DNA from: Gallibacterium melopsittaci
GTDB taxonomy: Bacteria; Pseudomonadota; Gammaproteobacteria; Enterobacterales; Pasteurellaceae
Direction of reading: 5' to 3'
Length of the DNA stretch: 64,000 nt
NCBI RefSeq assembly: GCF_042433085.1
Contig: NZ_JBHLWA010000001.1
Location: 1-64,000 of the forward strand
Position 1 is the stretch's first letter. Every line of letters starts with the position of its first letter. Shown one piece after another: positions 53,714 through 62,987 of this stretch. The notes below the pieces were generated by a model. That model searched no databases. It had not been told where the DNA came from and saw nothing but the letters and a program-made list of their open reading frames with translations. The position numbers and the translations under genes were made by a program.

Positions 53714-56566
53714 CTAATTCAGAATGTTTTTTAAATGATCTATTAATTTATTATTAAGTATAATTATCCCTTCTAGAGTAATTTCTGAATTTTTTCTATT
53801 TGTGTAGATCCAATTGATAAATTTTTCTGATGAGTCCCAAAAAAGATCTCTATCGTTGGGGGAAAGATTAAAATTAATGGGTAAAATCAGTAGATCGTCA
53901 TTTGGTATTGTATATTTAAATATATCACCATATGCAGTAGCTTTTTCTTTTATAGCTAAATCTCTAAATTCTCCCCAAGCTGGAAAAAATAATCGACAAC
54001 CTCTTGTGTGAGAAAACTTATTTTGAATAATCTTTCTCATATATGTATTTGTAACAGGCATAGTATCATTTTTATAAAATTGATAAGTTGTTTTATAAAT
54101 AAATTGATTGGTATTTAAAGTTTCTTGATTAATGCAATAGAATAAATTCTTATTTTTAAAATAAAAAAGTAAGTATTTTATTATTTCTGATTTTATAGAA
54201 TTATTAATAATATATTCGTTCTTTTTAATATTATAATTAATAGTATAATCAGTATCTATTTCTGATATGTAAGGTATTTCATTATTATATATTTTATGCA
54301 AAAGTTTTTCTAGGGATAATGTTGGTTTGTTGAAAAAGGAAATTTGTAATTTATTTATATATTTGATAATGTTTTTATTTTTGTTTTCTAAGCCTGGATA
54401 TGTTAATAAATAGTTTAGTGCAGCAAATGGTTTATCTTCGTCAGATAGATTATTGAAATTTTCTATAATGTATTCAGAAATAGTTAAATATATCTTTTTT
54501 CGTATGTTGGAATCAGCTTCTGGCAATACGCTTTCTCTGTTGTAACTAAGAAGTTTATCTGCACTATCTGAATAAATGTCAGCATCAAATTGTATACCAG
54601 TGAAGCGTAATAAAAACTTTGGTATTCTTTGCCCTCTAAAAAAAGTATGTATATGACAAATTTTATCTTCAAATCTAATATTACTTAATAGAATATTATG
54701 TTCTTTACTAAAATAGTAATATTCCTTTTCTTTTATAAGAGAAGAGGGGGCAATAGCATTTTTTATATTAATTTTGATTGGTGCATGTAGACTAAATTTT
54801 TTTATTTTATTTATAAGAGATATTCTTTTGACAAAATCTAATCTAAAAGAAGGACTAGTAATATCGTATTCTTTTAATCTATTAGTTATCTGAAAATTGA
54901 TATCATCATCAAAAGAATAACTATATCTTTCAGGGAATTTTTCAATTCTAATAGCTATTTTAAATTCACATCCATACGAAGTAATATTATCAACCTCTTC
55001 AATTGTAATACCTTTTATTTTATGAAAATGAATTTTTAGATTTTTTTGATCAAAAATAGATCTACTTGTAATATAAAATTCATCAGCTAATAAAAATGCA
55101 CTTTGTAGACCTATACCAAATATACCAGAAGGCTTAAACCATGTAGGCATTTCTTCTAGAATTTTTTGTTTGTATGTATTATTTCTTGACCCCCCGATTT
55201 CTAGCATATAGGTAAGATCATTTATACTAATTCCAATCCCTTGATCTTTGATAGTCAATAGCCATATATTTTGTCCATCTTCTTTAAGTTCAACATCAAT
55301 TTTATAATTATTTACTAAATCAACAAATTGTGTATCTATGGGCGATAGATTAGAAAAGTCATATTTGTGTTTGTTTTCAATCCAAATTCGATATAAAGTA
55401 GCATCGATAGCATTTTGTAATATTTCACGTATACTATCAAAATAAGAGCTATATAATCCTGTTCCTCTTATTAAATTAAGCAAACTTTGTTTATTAATAT
55501 TAAATGATGGTTTTTTACCTTCCTGAATAATTAAGAAAGGTTTTTGAATCTTGACTACTGGATTCATTAGGGTTGGTAATCTACCTAGTGTTTCACTAGG
55601 AACAATTTTATCCCAATATTGTGTTTGCTTATGATATTCAAATTTTAACCATTCAAACCAATCAAATGCAGTTTCATAAGATTCGGGTGTTGGGCAGTGA
55701 CATTCAATTTCAATACGTTCAGAATCTAAGCGAAAATGTTGTACTGAAAGATGTTTATCTTTATGAGCTTTGCTAATAATAGGCAGATTATTACCATGTA
55801 TACTCATCATTACTGGACAGAATCTATTATCATCAATATCAAGAAGATCAGCTATTCTTAATAAACAGGCAACATATCTAGGATGGCAATCTTCTGTAGC
55901 TAAACCAGCTTCAGCTTTTGGAAGAGCTGCTATCATATCATCAAAATCACTACCATGGGCTTTGCAGATTTTGGCTAGGATATTGAATAAGCGTTTGGGA
56001 AGAAGCTCATTTCTGGAAGAGTTTAAACCTATTTCTTCTACTGGATTTCTAACAATGTTGGCAGAATTTAAGGGATGTTTTTTTCTAAACCATTCAGCAA
56101 GTAGTTGCGTATATTGTTGTATAAAGTCATGAGATGCAGATTTTTGAGGTAATATAGCTTGATTATCTAGCCAATTTTGTGCAAACAAGGATAATTCATG
56201 ATCTTTATGCATTGCTAATTGTTTTATAAAATTCTGAAATTCTTCAGAATCTATATCTTGTATTTGTTTCTTTGTAATAACCATACCAATATCATGGTTA
56301 TAGGCTGATTCTAGTATTAACCATAGATCAGTTGCAGATAAATATTGCATTTTATCTCCTAATAATCTTTCAATATTGATAATTATTTGGTTAGAATGAG
56401 ATGCGTCATGACGGCTATAATGAGAGAAAATAATATTAACATTTTGCAATGCTTTACTGATTAACTCTTTGTCAAAGTCCCATTGAGATTTCAGGTGTTG
56501 TAATTGTGGGTGTTTTTGGCAAGCAAGATCAAAATAACGTTCTAAGCTATAAAAAGTTGTACTCAT
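53714..56566 (-). CDS. HD-domain / Hsp90-like (GHKL) ATPase fusion, putative conflict-system protein
   Basis: The 950 residues fall into two recognisable halves. Residues about 40-250 show an HD-superfamily metal-site pattern: H49 and H53-D54, H57, then NHDIG with H91-D92, H204 and D240. Residues about 360-620 are an Hsp90-type ATPase: REILQNAIDAT with E381, N385 and D388; KDQGIGIS with D441, G443 and G445; and GIFGIGLQSAF with three glycines. An Hsp90-like middle follows, ending near GQRIPKF, then a 300-residue unassigned tail. HD domains hydrolyse nucleotides or phosphates, and Hsp90-like ATPases clamp and sense. Downstream of a RelA/SpoT-type gene, from which it is separated by hexamer repeats, it looks like a regulator or antidote. 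Confidence 0.8.
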   Translation of the reverse strand: MSTTFYSLERYFDLACQKHPQLQHLKSQWDFDKELISKALQNVNIIFSHYSRHDASHSNQIIINIERLLGDKMQYLSATDLWLILESAYNHDIGMVITKKQIQDIDSEEFQNFIKQLAMHKDHELSLFAQNWLDNQAILPQKSASHDFIQQYTQLLAEWFRKKHPLNSANIVRNPVEEIGLNSSRNELLPKRLFNILAKICKAHGSDFDDMIAALPKAEAGLATEDCHPRYVACLLRIADLLDIDDNRFCPVMMSIHGNNLPIISKAHKDKHLSVQHFRLDSERIEIECHCPTPESYETAFDWFEWLKFEYHKQTQYWDKIVPSETLGRLPTLMNPVVKIQKPFLIIQEGKKPSFNINKQSLLNLIRGTGLYSSYFDSIREILQNAIDATLYRIWIENKHKYDFSNLSPIDTQFVDLVNNYKIDVELKEDGQNIWLLTIKDQGIGISINDLTYMLEIGGSRNNTYKQKILEEMPTWFKPSGIFGIGLQSAFLLADEFYITSRSIFDQKNLKIHFHKIKGITIEEVDNITSYGCEFKIAIRIEKFPERYSYSFDDDINFQITNRLKEYDITSPSFRLDFVKRISLINKIKKFSLHAPIKINIKNAIAPSSLIKEKEYYYFSKEHNILLSNIRFEDKICHIHTFFRGQRIPKFLLRFTGIQFDADIYSDSADKLLSYNRESVLPEADSNIRKKIYLTISEYIIENFNNLSDEDKPFAALNYLLTYPGLENKNKNIIKYINKLQISFFNKPTLSLEKLLHKIYNNEIPYISEIDTDYTINYNIKKNEYIINNSIKSEIIKYLLFYFKNKNLFYCINQETLNTNQFIYKTTYQFYKNDTMPVTNTYMRKIIQNKFSHTRGCRLFFPAWGEFRDLAIKEKATAYGDIFKYTIPNDDLLILPINFNLSPNDRDLFWDSSEKFINWIYTNRKNSEITLEGIIILNNKLIDHLKNILN

Positions 56567-56592
56567 TTATATATACCTTGAATAAAAATAAT

Positions 56593-56638
56593 CATCTACA
56601 TCTACATCTACATCTACATCTACATCTACATCTACATC
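56593..56638. repeat. Hexanucleotide tandem repeat (CATCTA x7) in the HD/Hsp90 gene leader
   Basis: Seven perfect copies of CATCTA span 56593-56634 with a partial eighth. On the coding (minus) strand the unit reads TAGATG, a stop overlapped by a start, preceded by ATGATG. The last ATG opens a ten-codon frame (MIIFIQGIYK) whose TGA overlaps the ATG of the HD/Hsp90 gene. Because the unit is six bases, repeat number does not change this frame. Simple repeats of this kind in Pasteurellaceae are often phase-variable. Confidence 0.93.
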
Positions 56639-56664
56639 ATTTTTAAAGGGAATTATTTGTTTGA

Positions 56665-57231
56665 TTATTTAACAAACCCTCTCTTATATTTCATATGACT
56701 TTGAATATTTCTTTCAGCATCTTTCTTATCCCAAATTTGTAATTCCCAAGGATAATAGAAATTGCTAGAATTTTTAAAATAAATATGAATGCCGATATAT
56801 TCTTCTTTATCTCTAAGATACCAATTTTTTAATCCATATTTTTCTTTCCAATTATCGAGTTGTTCCATAATTTGTGAAATATCTTCACTAGAAACAATAA
56901 TTCGTGCGCCAAAGATATCGTTTAAAATACTATTAACAGGGTAGCCTTCACTTCGCTGTTGAAAACGCTTTATCTTATCTAAGATGGATTCAGATGTTTT
57001 TACTCGATAAAAATAAGATATATCATACAGATCTGCACGATATAGATAATCATTAATTGACTCATGCAGATTTAAGCGATACGCAAGGATATGTTCTACA
57101 GGGACTTTAGAAAGGGTATGTTTTAGATTGACTTTTTCAATTTTGCCTGTTTCAAAGTAGTCTTGTGAAAATGCAAAATGAACTTTATTAATTTCATCAA
57201 TAAGGCGTTCAACTTTTTTTAGCATATTCAT
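56665..57231 (-). CDS. Small RelA/SpoT-type nucleotide pyrophosphokinase
   Basis: A 188-residue protein with only the RelA/SpoT synthetase fold and no HD, TGS or ACT domain. Visible blocks are YRVKTSESILDKI (R76, K78, S80), NDIFGARIIV with D105, G108 and R110, EYIGIHIYF with Y145 and H149, and WELQIWD with the catalytic-type E163 and Q165. In the third block the usual Arg after Tyr is Ile146, so substrate choice may differ from standard ppGpp synthetases. Length and isolation resemble toxic small alarmone synthetases (toxSAS, CapRel-like). It is the first gene before the HD/Hsp90 gene on the same strand. Confidence 0.8.
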   Translation of the reverse strand: MNMLKKVERLIDEINKVHFAFSQDYFETGKIEKVNLKHTLSKVPVEHILAYRLNLHESINDYLYRADLYDISYFYRVKTSESILDKIKRFQQRSEGYPVNSILNDIFGARIIVSSEDISQIMEQLDNWKEKYGLKNWYLRDKEEYIGIHIYFKNSSNFYYPWELQIWDKKDAERNIQSHMKYKRGFVK

Positions 57232-57436
57232 TTATCTTATCTTCAAATAGTTTATTTAATACATTCAAGTATATAATGAAGAATAATATATCACATAATA
57301 ATACATTCAGTATTAAAAATATATTGGCATAGCTACTAAAAAATTAATATGAGTAAAAAGAAATATTGAAAAATTACACTAGAGCTATTGTCATATCTAA
57401 TCTATCTAACAATAAATTACCTAGTAGTTGATAAAT

Positions 57437-58975
57437 TCATTTACCCACAACCCTTCTCACCAAAACCCTTCTCATTACACTACCTACTAAATGCAAGATA
57501 AATAATACAACCGACAGTAGATATAATGGCGTGCTGCCTAATGCGGCAAATGGTGTTTTACCGACTACTTTTGTGACTTGTGCGGTGAGGGTAGTTTGTT
57601 GGAATTGTGGTGCTTGGCTAATGATTTTACCGTGGGCATCAATAAACGCTGTTACCCCAGTATTAGTAGCTCGGATCAAAGGTTTACCTAACTCTAAAGC
57701 ACGCATTCTTGCCATTTGGAAATGTTGCCAAGGACCAATTGAAGTACCAAACCACGCGTCATTAGATACGGTTAGAATAAAATCTGCGCCATTCTGGACA
57801 CTATGTCGAACTTGATTATCGAAAATAATTTCGTAACAAATAGCATTAGCAAATTTTGCACCTTTTACATCAAGTGGTACTTGAGTATAAGGACCTTCGC
57901 TCATATCAGAAAAAGGAATATCCAGTATATTTTTAATCCAAGACAATGGAATATATTCACCAAATGGCACCAAGTGATGTTTTAAATAACGAGGGACGTT
58001 ATCAATGGAATAAGGTTGTTCAGGCTTTAATGCAATAAGGGAGTTAAATAATTGCTCGGTATTTGGTTTTTGATAAATTGTGCCTAATAAAATAGCACTA
58101 TGCGATTGCTGTGAAAAACGAGAGAGCATCGTAATATAAGGCTCAAGTTGATTTTCTAATAGTGGCAATACTGATTCAGGTAAAATAATAATGTCGCTTT
58201 TACCGAGTTGTGATTCAACCAAGTTTTTATGAATATCTAATGATTGATAGAGATAATCAGGATTCCATTTTAGTTGTTGCTCAATATTGCCTTGAACTAA
58301 AGTAATAGTCAGTGGTTTTTCAGTTGTATTGGGTTTGATAAATGAAATTTGTTGGCTGTAATAGCTGATCCCTACTAGTAAGATTGCTAGTAATGCTTGC
58401 GAGCTTGTTAATAGCCAATGGCGTTGTTTATTGATAAAAAGGCTATCAATCACATTTAAAACTAATGCAGATAACCAAACCATTACAAACGTAATACCTT
58501 GCACACCAAAAAATGGGGCGATGCTAGCAAAGAATGTATCAATTTGCGTATAGCCGAATTGTAACCAAGGAAAGCCTGAAAATAGCCAGCCACGCAAGAA
58601 TTCAGTGAACGTCCATAAGATTGCAAAAATAATCGATTGGTTAATTGCTAATTTGCGAATTAACCAAGCAAATAGCATTGGAAATAGTGATAGATAAGCA
58701 GCGAGTAAAACGACTAACGCATAAGCAGCAATGGTAGGCAAACCGCCAAATTGATGCACACTAATGTTGATCCAATTTAACCCAAATGTGAAATATCCCA
58801 TTCCCCAAAGGAAAACAGAGAATAATGTTTGTTTATTGGTTTTACTGTATTTGATAACGGTTAAAAGTAATAGGAGTGAGATAAATGCAAGGAAACTGTA
58901 ATTAAATGGTGCATAAGCAAATACACCAATAATACCGCCCAATAAAGCACTAATCGGGAATAAATAAGTCAACAT
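57437..58975 (-). CDS. lnt: Lnt, apolipoprotein N-acyltransferase
   Basis: This inner-membrane enzyme adds the third acyl chain to lipoproteins. The 512 residues have about six N-terminal helices, then a nitrilase-fold periplasmic domain with the catalytic Glu in IILPESVLPLL, Lys region YLKHHLVPFGEYIP, and Cys in NAICYEIIF. A final transmembrane helix near the C-terminus precedes a basic tail. It is followed by corC upstream on the same strand, as in many gammaproteobacteria. It forms the right border of the island. Confidence 0.95.
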   Translation of the reverse strand: MLTYLFPISALLGGIIGVFAYAPFNYSFLAFISLLLLLTVIKYSKTNKQTLFSVFLWGMGYFTFGLNWINISVHQFGGLPTIAAYALVVLLAAYLSLFPMLFAWLIRKLAINQSIIFAILWTFTEFLRGWLFSGFPWLQFGYTQIDTFFASIAPFFGVQGITFVMVWLSALVLNVIDSLFINKQRHWLLTSSQALLAILLVGISYYSQQISFIKPNTTEKPLTITLVQGNIEQQLKWNPDYLYQSLDIHKNLVESQLGKSDIIILPESVLPLLENQLEPYITMLSRFSQQSHSAILLGTIYQKPNTEQLFNSLIALKPEQPYSIDNVPRYLKHHLVPFGEYIPLSWIKNILDIPFSDMSEGPYTQVPLDVKGAKFANAICYEIIFDNQVRHSVQNGADFILTVSNDAWFGTSIGPWQHFQMARMRALELGKPLIRATNTGVTAFIDAHGKIISQAPQFQQTTLTAQVTKVVGKTPFAALGSTPLYLLSVVLFILHLVGSVMRRVLVRRVVGK

Positions 58976-59057
58976 ATCAATTCTCTGGTAAGTAAAAATA
59001 TAGGTAGATTATTTTTGTAGGGTCAATAAATTGTCGGATACAAGTATCCGACTGGTT

Positions 59058-59948
59058 TTAATCCGCTTCAATAGATGAGTTTTGTTGTTCCATTTTTTCT
59101 AATTGTTCATCAGGCAAAATAACACGAAGTTGAATGATGCGACGACTATCGGCGGAGGTAACTTTAAATTCAATATTATCTAATTGAATACTTTCACCAC
59201 GAGATGGCAAATAGCCAAAGGCTTGCATAATAACCCCACCAATCGTATCGACTTCTTCACCCGTAAAACCAGTACCGAAGTAATGGTTGAAATCTTCAAT
59301 ATCAGTTAATGCTTGTACTGCATAAGTATGTTTAGATAGTTGGCGAATATCTTCTACTTCTTCTTCATCAAATTCATCTTCAATATCTCCAACGATCTGT
59401 TCCAAAATATCTTCAATCGTTACTAGACCTGAAATCGAACCGAATTCATCGACAACAATTGCCATATGGAAACGTTCAGAACGGAACTCTTTCAACATTC
59501 GGTCAACTCGTTTACTTTCAGGAATAATCACGGCTGGGCGTAATACTTCTTGGATCGAAAACTCTGAAGAATCAGGGCGTAAATATTTAAGTAAATCTTT
59601 AGCGAGGAGTAAGCCGATAACATTATCACGTTCATCTGCGATCACAGGAAAACGGGAGTGAGCAGAATCAATGATAATATCTAAACATTCAGATAAGCTA
59701 TGTTCTGCATTGATAAAGACAATCTGTGAACGAGGGATCATAATATCACGAACCCGTAACTCAGAAATTTCAATCACCCCTTCAATCATTTGACGGGTTT
59801 CTTGATTAATAATGTCGTTTTGTTCTGAATCTCGAATGGCTTCGACTAACTCTTCTCGATTTTTAGGTTCGGCAGGGAAGAAATTACTTAATAAAGATTG
59901 AAAGAAATTTTTCTTCTGATTGGACTCAGTTGAATGTTCGTCACTCAT
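59058..59948 (-). CDS. corC: CorC (YbeX) family CBS-domain protein
   Basis: A 296-residue cytosolic protein associated with magnesium/cobalt efflux. It has a conserved N-terminal helix pair, two CBS domains (about 70-190, with RVRDIMIPRS and DEFGSISGLVTIEDILEQ), and a C-terminal CorC_HlyC transporter-associated domain ending near residue 285. Residues between the CBS pair and the C-terminal domain are strongly acidic (IEDEFDEEEVED). It is the gene upstream of lnt, with an 82-base gap. Confidence 0.93.
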   Translation of the reverse strand: MSDEHSTESNQKKNFFQSLLSNFFPAEPKNREELVEAIRDSEQNDIINQETRQMIEGVIEISELRVRDIMIPRSQIVFINAEHSLSECLDIIIDSAHSRFPVIADERDNVIGLLLAKDLLKYLRPDSSEFSIQEVLRPAVIIPESKRVDRMLKEFRSERFHMAIVVDEFGSISGLVTIEDILEQIVGDIEDEFDEEEVEDIRQLSKHTYAVQALTDIEDFNHYFGTGFTGEEVDTIGGVIMQAFGYLPSRGESIQLDNIEFKVTSADSRRIIQLRVILPDEQLEKMEQQNSSIEAD

Positions 59949-60048
59949 AATAATTGATTGCGTACTCCATATAAATTAACGTTGAAAAGCTATCACATTT
60001 GCTAGGGTTTTTCTAGGCTATATTGTGAGTATTGCATAAATATCTGAT

Positions 60049-60081
60049 AAAAAATTCCCTTTTGTATTGAACAAAAGGGAA
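60049..60081 (-). terminator. argD intrinsic terminator
   Basis: TTCCCTTTTGT (60055-60065) and ACAAAAGGGAA (60071-60081) form a stem with a five-base loop. On the minus strand it is followed by a T-run. It begins about 20 bases after the argD stop. Confidence 0.88.
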
Positions 60082-60101
60082 GTCATCAATTATTTGTAAA
60101 A

Positions 60102-61313
60102 TTACGCAGCAACAAATGCTTGAGCGGTTTGTTGAAAACGTTTTAAGCCTTCTTCAAGTTCTTGGGCTGTAATATTCAGTGCAGGAGCAAAACGTACTAC
60201 ATTTGGCCCAGCTACGAGTAGCATCAAACCATATTGATTTGCTACATGACAGAAGTCCATCGCTTTACCTTGATATTGTTCGACCAATTCTGCACCAATT
60301 AATAGTCCTTCACCGCGTATTTGTTTAAATAGTGATACTTGTTGATTAATTTCAGCAATGGCTTGTTTGATCTGCTCGCTTTTTGCTCTTACTTGAGCTA
60401 AGAAATTTTCATCTGCAATAATTTCAACTACTTTGTTAGCAACGGCACAAGCGAGAGGATTACCACCAAATGTTGTACCGTGTACACCTGGTTTGAAACT
60501 TGCCGCAATTTTATCAGTAGTCAGCATGGCGCCAATCGGGAAACCATTCGCTAATGCTTTCGCACTGGTCAAAATATCAGGCACAACACCATACTTCATA
60601 TAAGTATAAAAATAACCAGAACGTCCCACACCAGTTTGCACTTCATCAAAGATTAATAGTGCTTGGTATTGATCACAAAGTTGGCGTAAGCCTTGCAAAA
60701 ATGCAGGATCAGCAGGTAAGACACCACTTTCACCTTGGATTGGCTCAATAATTACCGCACAAGTATGATCGTCAATCACCGCTTTCACAGCCTCTAAATC
60801 ATTGTAAGGAATATGCACAATATCAGCAGGTTTAGGGCCAAATCCATCGGAATATTTTGCTTGACCGCCGACACTTACCGTGAAAAGAGTACGTCCGTGG
60901 AAACTCTGTTTAAAAGAGATAATTTTACTTTTTTGATAACCGAAATGATCAACAGCATAACGGCGAGCAAGTTTAAGCGCAGCTTCGTTTGCTTCGGCGC
61001 CTGAATTGACGAACATCACACGCTCGGCAAAGGTTTTTTCCACTAAAGATTTTGCTAAAGCGATAGTCGGTTCACTGGTAAACCAGTTACTAGAATGCCA
61101 CAACGTTGAACCTTGTTGTTGCAATACAGCTAATAACTCATCAGGACAATGTCCTAGTGCATTCACTGCAATCCCACCAGTTAAATCAATGTATTCTTTG
61201 CCTTGTTGATCCCAAACTCGGCTACCTTTACCTTTTACGGGGATAAAGTCTGCTGGAGAGTAATTTTGTACTAGATATTGATCAAAATCGCTGCGTGTAA
61301 TTTGTTGTGTCAT
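60102..61313 (-). CDS. argD: ArgD, acetylornithine/succinyldiaminopimelate aminotransferase
   Basis: This class-III PLP aminotransferase of 403 residues serves arginine and lysine synthesis. It shows NSGAEANEAALKLAR near residue 105, FKQSFHGRTLFTVS, IEPIQGESGV, LIFDEVQTGVGRSG with the cofactor Asp, TSAKALANGFPIGAM with the Schiff-base Lys, and GTTFGGNPLACAVA. A terminator follows the stop. No other arg gene is adjacent. Confidence 0.95.
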   Translation of the reverse strand: MTQQITRSDFDQYLVQNYSPADFIPVKGKGSRVWDQQGKEYIDLTGGIAVNALGHCPDELLAVLQQQGSTLWHSSNWFTSEPTIALAKSLVEKTFAERVMFVNSGAEANEAALKLARRYAVDHFGYQKSKIISFKQSFHGRTLFTVSVGGQAKYSDGFGPKPADIVHIPYNDLEAVKAVIDDHTCAVIIEPIQGESGVLPADPAFLQGLRQLCDQYQALLIFDEVQTGVGRSGYFYTYMKYGVVPDILTSAKALANGFPIGAMLTTDKIAASFKPGVHGTTFGGNPLACAVANKVVEIIADENFLAQVRAKSEQIKQAIAEINQQVSLFKQIRGEGLLIGAELVEQYQGKAMDFCHVANQYGLMLLVAGPNVVRFAPALNITAQELEEGLKRFQQTAQAFVAA

Positions 61314-61395
61314 ATTATTGCCTCAGATCATTATTCGTCTAACTTGTTTGATTCCTCAAATAAATGAAGATTGGGGAAGATTCTTTTATCCGAAA

Positions 61396-61427
61396 AATAC
61401 CCCTCTATAGTATAGAGGGGATATTTT
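61396..61427 (-). terminator. tldD terminator (bidirectional hairpin)
   Basis: CCCCTCTATA (61400-61409) and TATAGAGGGG (61411-61420) form a near-perfect palindrome flanked by A and T runs on both sides. It lies about 80 bases after the tldD stop and about 80 upstream of argD. The intervening 61428-61508 is AT-rich without a gene. Confidence 0.78.
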
Positions 61428-61508
61428 TATGGTTTATGTTCTACTTAAAAGCCAAATAAGCATACGACTGATTGCATATATAGTCAATAAAATGAATAAA
61501 AATTCATT

Positions 61509-62966
61509 TTAATTGGTGCCCCCAACAGTAATTTTCTCAATTTTTAACGCTGGTTGTCCTACGCCGACAGGGACACTTTGTCCTTGTTTACCACAGACAC
61601 CAATACCGTGATCAATCGCCAGTTCATCTGCCACCATGGAAATATTGTTCATTACTTCAATACCACTACCAATCAAGGTTGCACCTTTAATTGGTTTGCT
61701 AATTTTTCCTTTTTCAATCAGATAGGCTTCTGAAGTGGAGAAAACAAATTTTCCAGAGGTAATATCCACTTGCCCACCACCAAAATGTGGGGCATACACA
61801 CCATAATCCACCGATTGGATCAGATCATCAAACTTACTTTCACCTGGCAACATATAAGTATTGGTCATACGTGGCATTGGCAGATGTGCATAGGATTCAC
61901 GGCGTGCATTCCCTGTTGGCTGCATTCCCATTAATTTTGCATTTAATTTATCCTGCATATAGCCTTGTAAAACACCGTCTTTGATTAATACATTGTATTG
62001 GCTTGGTACACCTTCATCATCAATCGTTAATGAACCACGTCGATTAGCAAGCGTACCATCATCGACAATAGTGCAGAGTGGAGAGGTAACTAATTCACCT
62101 AATTTGCCACTGAAAATTGAAGATTGTTTTCGATTAAAATCACCTTCTAAACCATGCCCAACGGCTTCGTGGAGTAAAACGCCTGGCCAGCCAGCACCGA
62201 GAATTACAGGCATCATACCTGCTGGTGCAGCGATAGCATTCAGATTAACCAACGCTTGACGTACTGCTTCTTTTGCAAAATAAATCGCACGTTGTTCACC
62301 TTGATACTGCTCAAAGAACCAATTCAATCCACAACGTCCACCAACGCCAGCACTACCACGTTCACGTTTGCCATCTTGTTCCGCTAAAACGGAAATGGAT
62401 AAGCGAATTAATGGGCGAATATCAGCGGCTAATGTGCCATCAGTGGCAGCAATTAAGACTTCTTCATAGAGTGTAGATAAACTCACAGAAACACGAGTAA
62501 TACGTGGATCTTCTGCACGAGCAACACGATCGACGAGATGTAATAACTCAATTTTCTTTTCTCGACTTAAGCTATCTAAGGGATTAATCGCTGCATAACG
62601 TAGAATTGGATTAACGGGAGTAAAACCTTGTGGAACAAAAAGTGGTTTCGCAGGAGTTTTACTTTGTGCAATCCCTTTTGCTGCTAAGGCACAATCTTGT
62701 AAAGCGGCTAAACTAATGACATCAGAGTAAGCAAACCCCGTCTTTTCACCACTAATCGCTCGAATGCCTACGCCACGATCAATATGAAATCCACCTTCTT
62801 TGATAATACCATCTTCTAAAGTCCAGACTTCGTCCATTGAGGTTTGAAAAAAGAGATCGGCAAAATCAATCTGCCGATCAGCAAAAATATCAAAAATGGT
62901 GGGTAACTGTTGAATGGATAATTGGTTTGGTGAAAGTAAAGAATCGGTTACTTGTTCAATAATCAT
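61509..62966 (-). CDS. tldD: TldD metalloprotease
   Basis: This 485-residue cytosolic protease works with PmbA/TldE on modified peptides and CcdA in E. coli. The metal-binding helix HEAVGHGLEGD near residue 260 provides His-Glu-x-x-x-His, and the C-terminal GVCGKQGQSVPVGVGQP holds the Cys ligand. Other family blocks include IDRGVGIRAISGEKTGFAYS and GNARRESYAH. It follows rng by 21 bases in the same direction, as is common in gammaproteobacteria. Confidence 0.96.
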   Translation of the reverse strand: MIIEQVTDSLLSPNQLSIQQLPTIFDIFADRQIDFADLFFQTSMDEVWTLEDGIIKEGGFHIDRGVGIRAISGEKTGFAYSDVISLAALQDCALAAKGIAQSKTPAKPLFVPQGFTPVNPILRYAAINPLDSLSREKKIELLHLVDRVARAEDPRITRVSVSLSTLYEEVLIAATDGTLAADIRPLIRLSISVLAEQDGKRERGSAGVGGRCGLNWFFEQYQGEQRAIYFAKEAVRQALVNLNAIAAPAGMMPVILGAGWPGVLLHEAVGHGLEGDFNRKQSSIFSGKLGELVTSPLCTIVDDGTLANRRGSLTIDDEGVPSQYNVLIKDGVLQGYMQDKLNAKLMGMQPTGNARRESYAHLPMPRMTNTYMLPGESKFDDLIQSVDYGVYAPHFGGGQVDITSGKFVFSTSEAYLIEKGKISKPIKGATLIGSGIEVMNNISMVADELAIDHGIGVCGKQGQSVPVGVGQPALKIEKITVGGTN

Positions 62967-62987
62967 TATTTTATTCCTACATTAATC

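Noticed and set aside
56593..56638. Hexamer repeats as a coding repeat (Val-Asp repeats)
   Set aside because: The GTA-GAT frame ends at a TAA just before the HD/Hsp90 ATG and has no start codon; it would need a frameshift from the RelA/SpoT gene, for which there is no signal.
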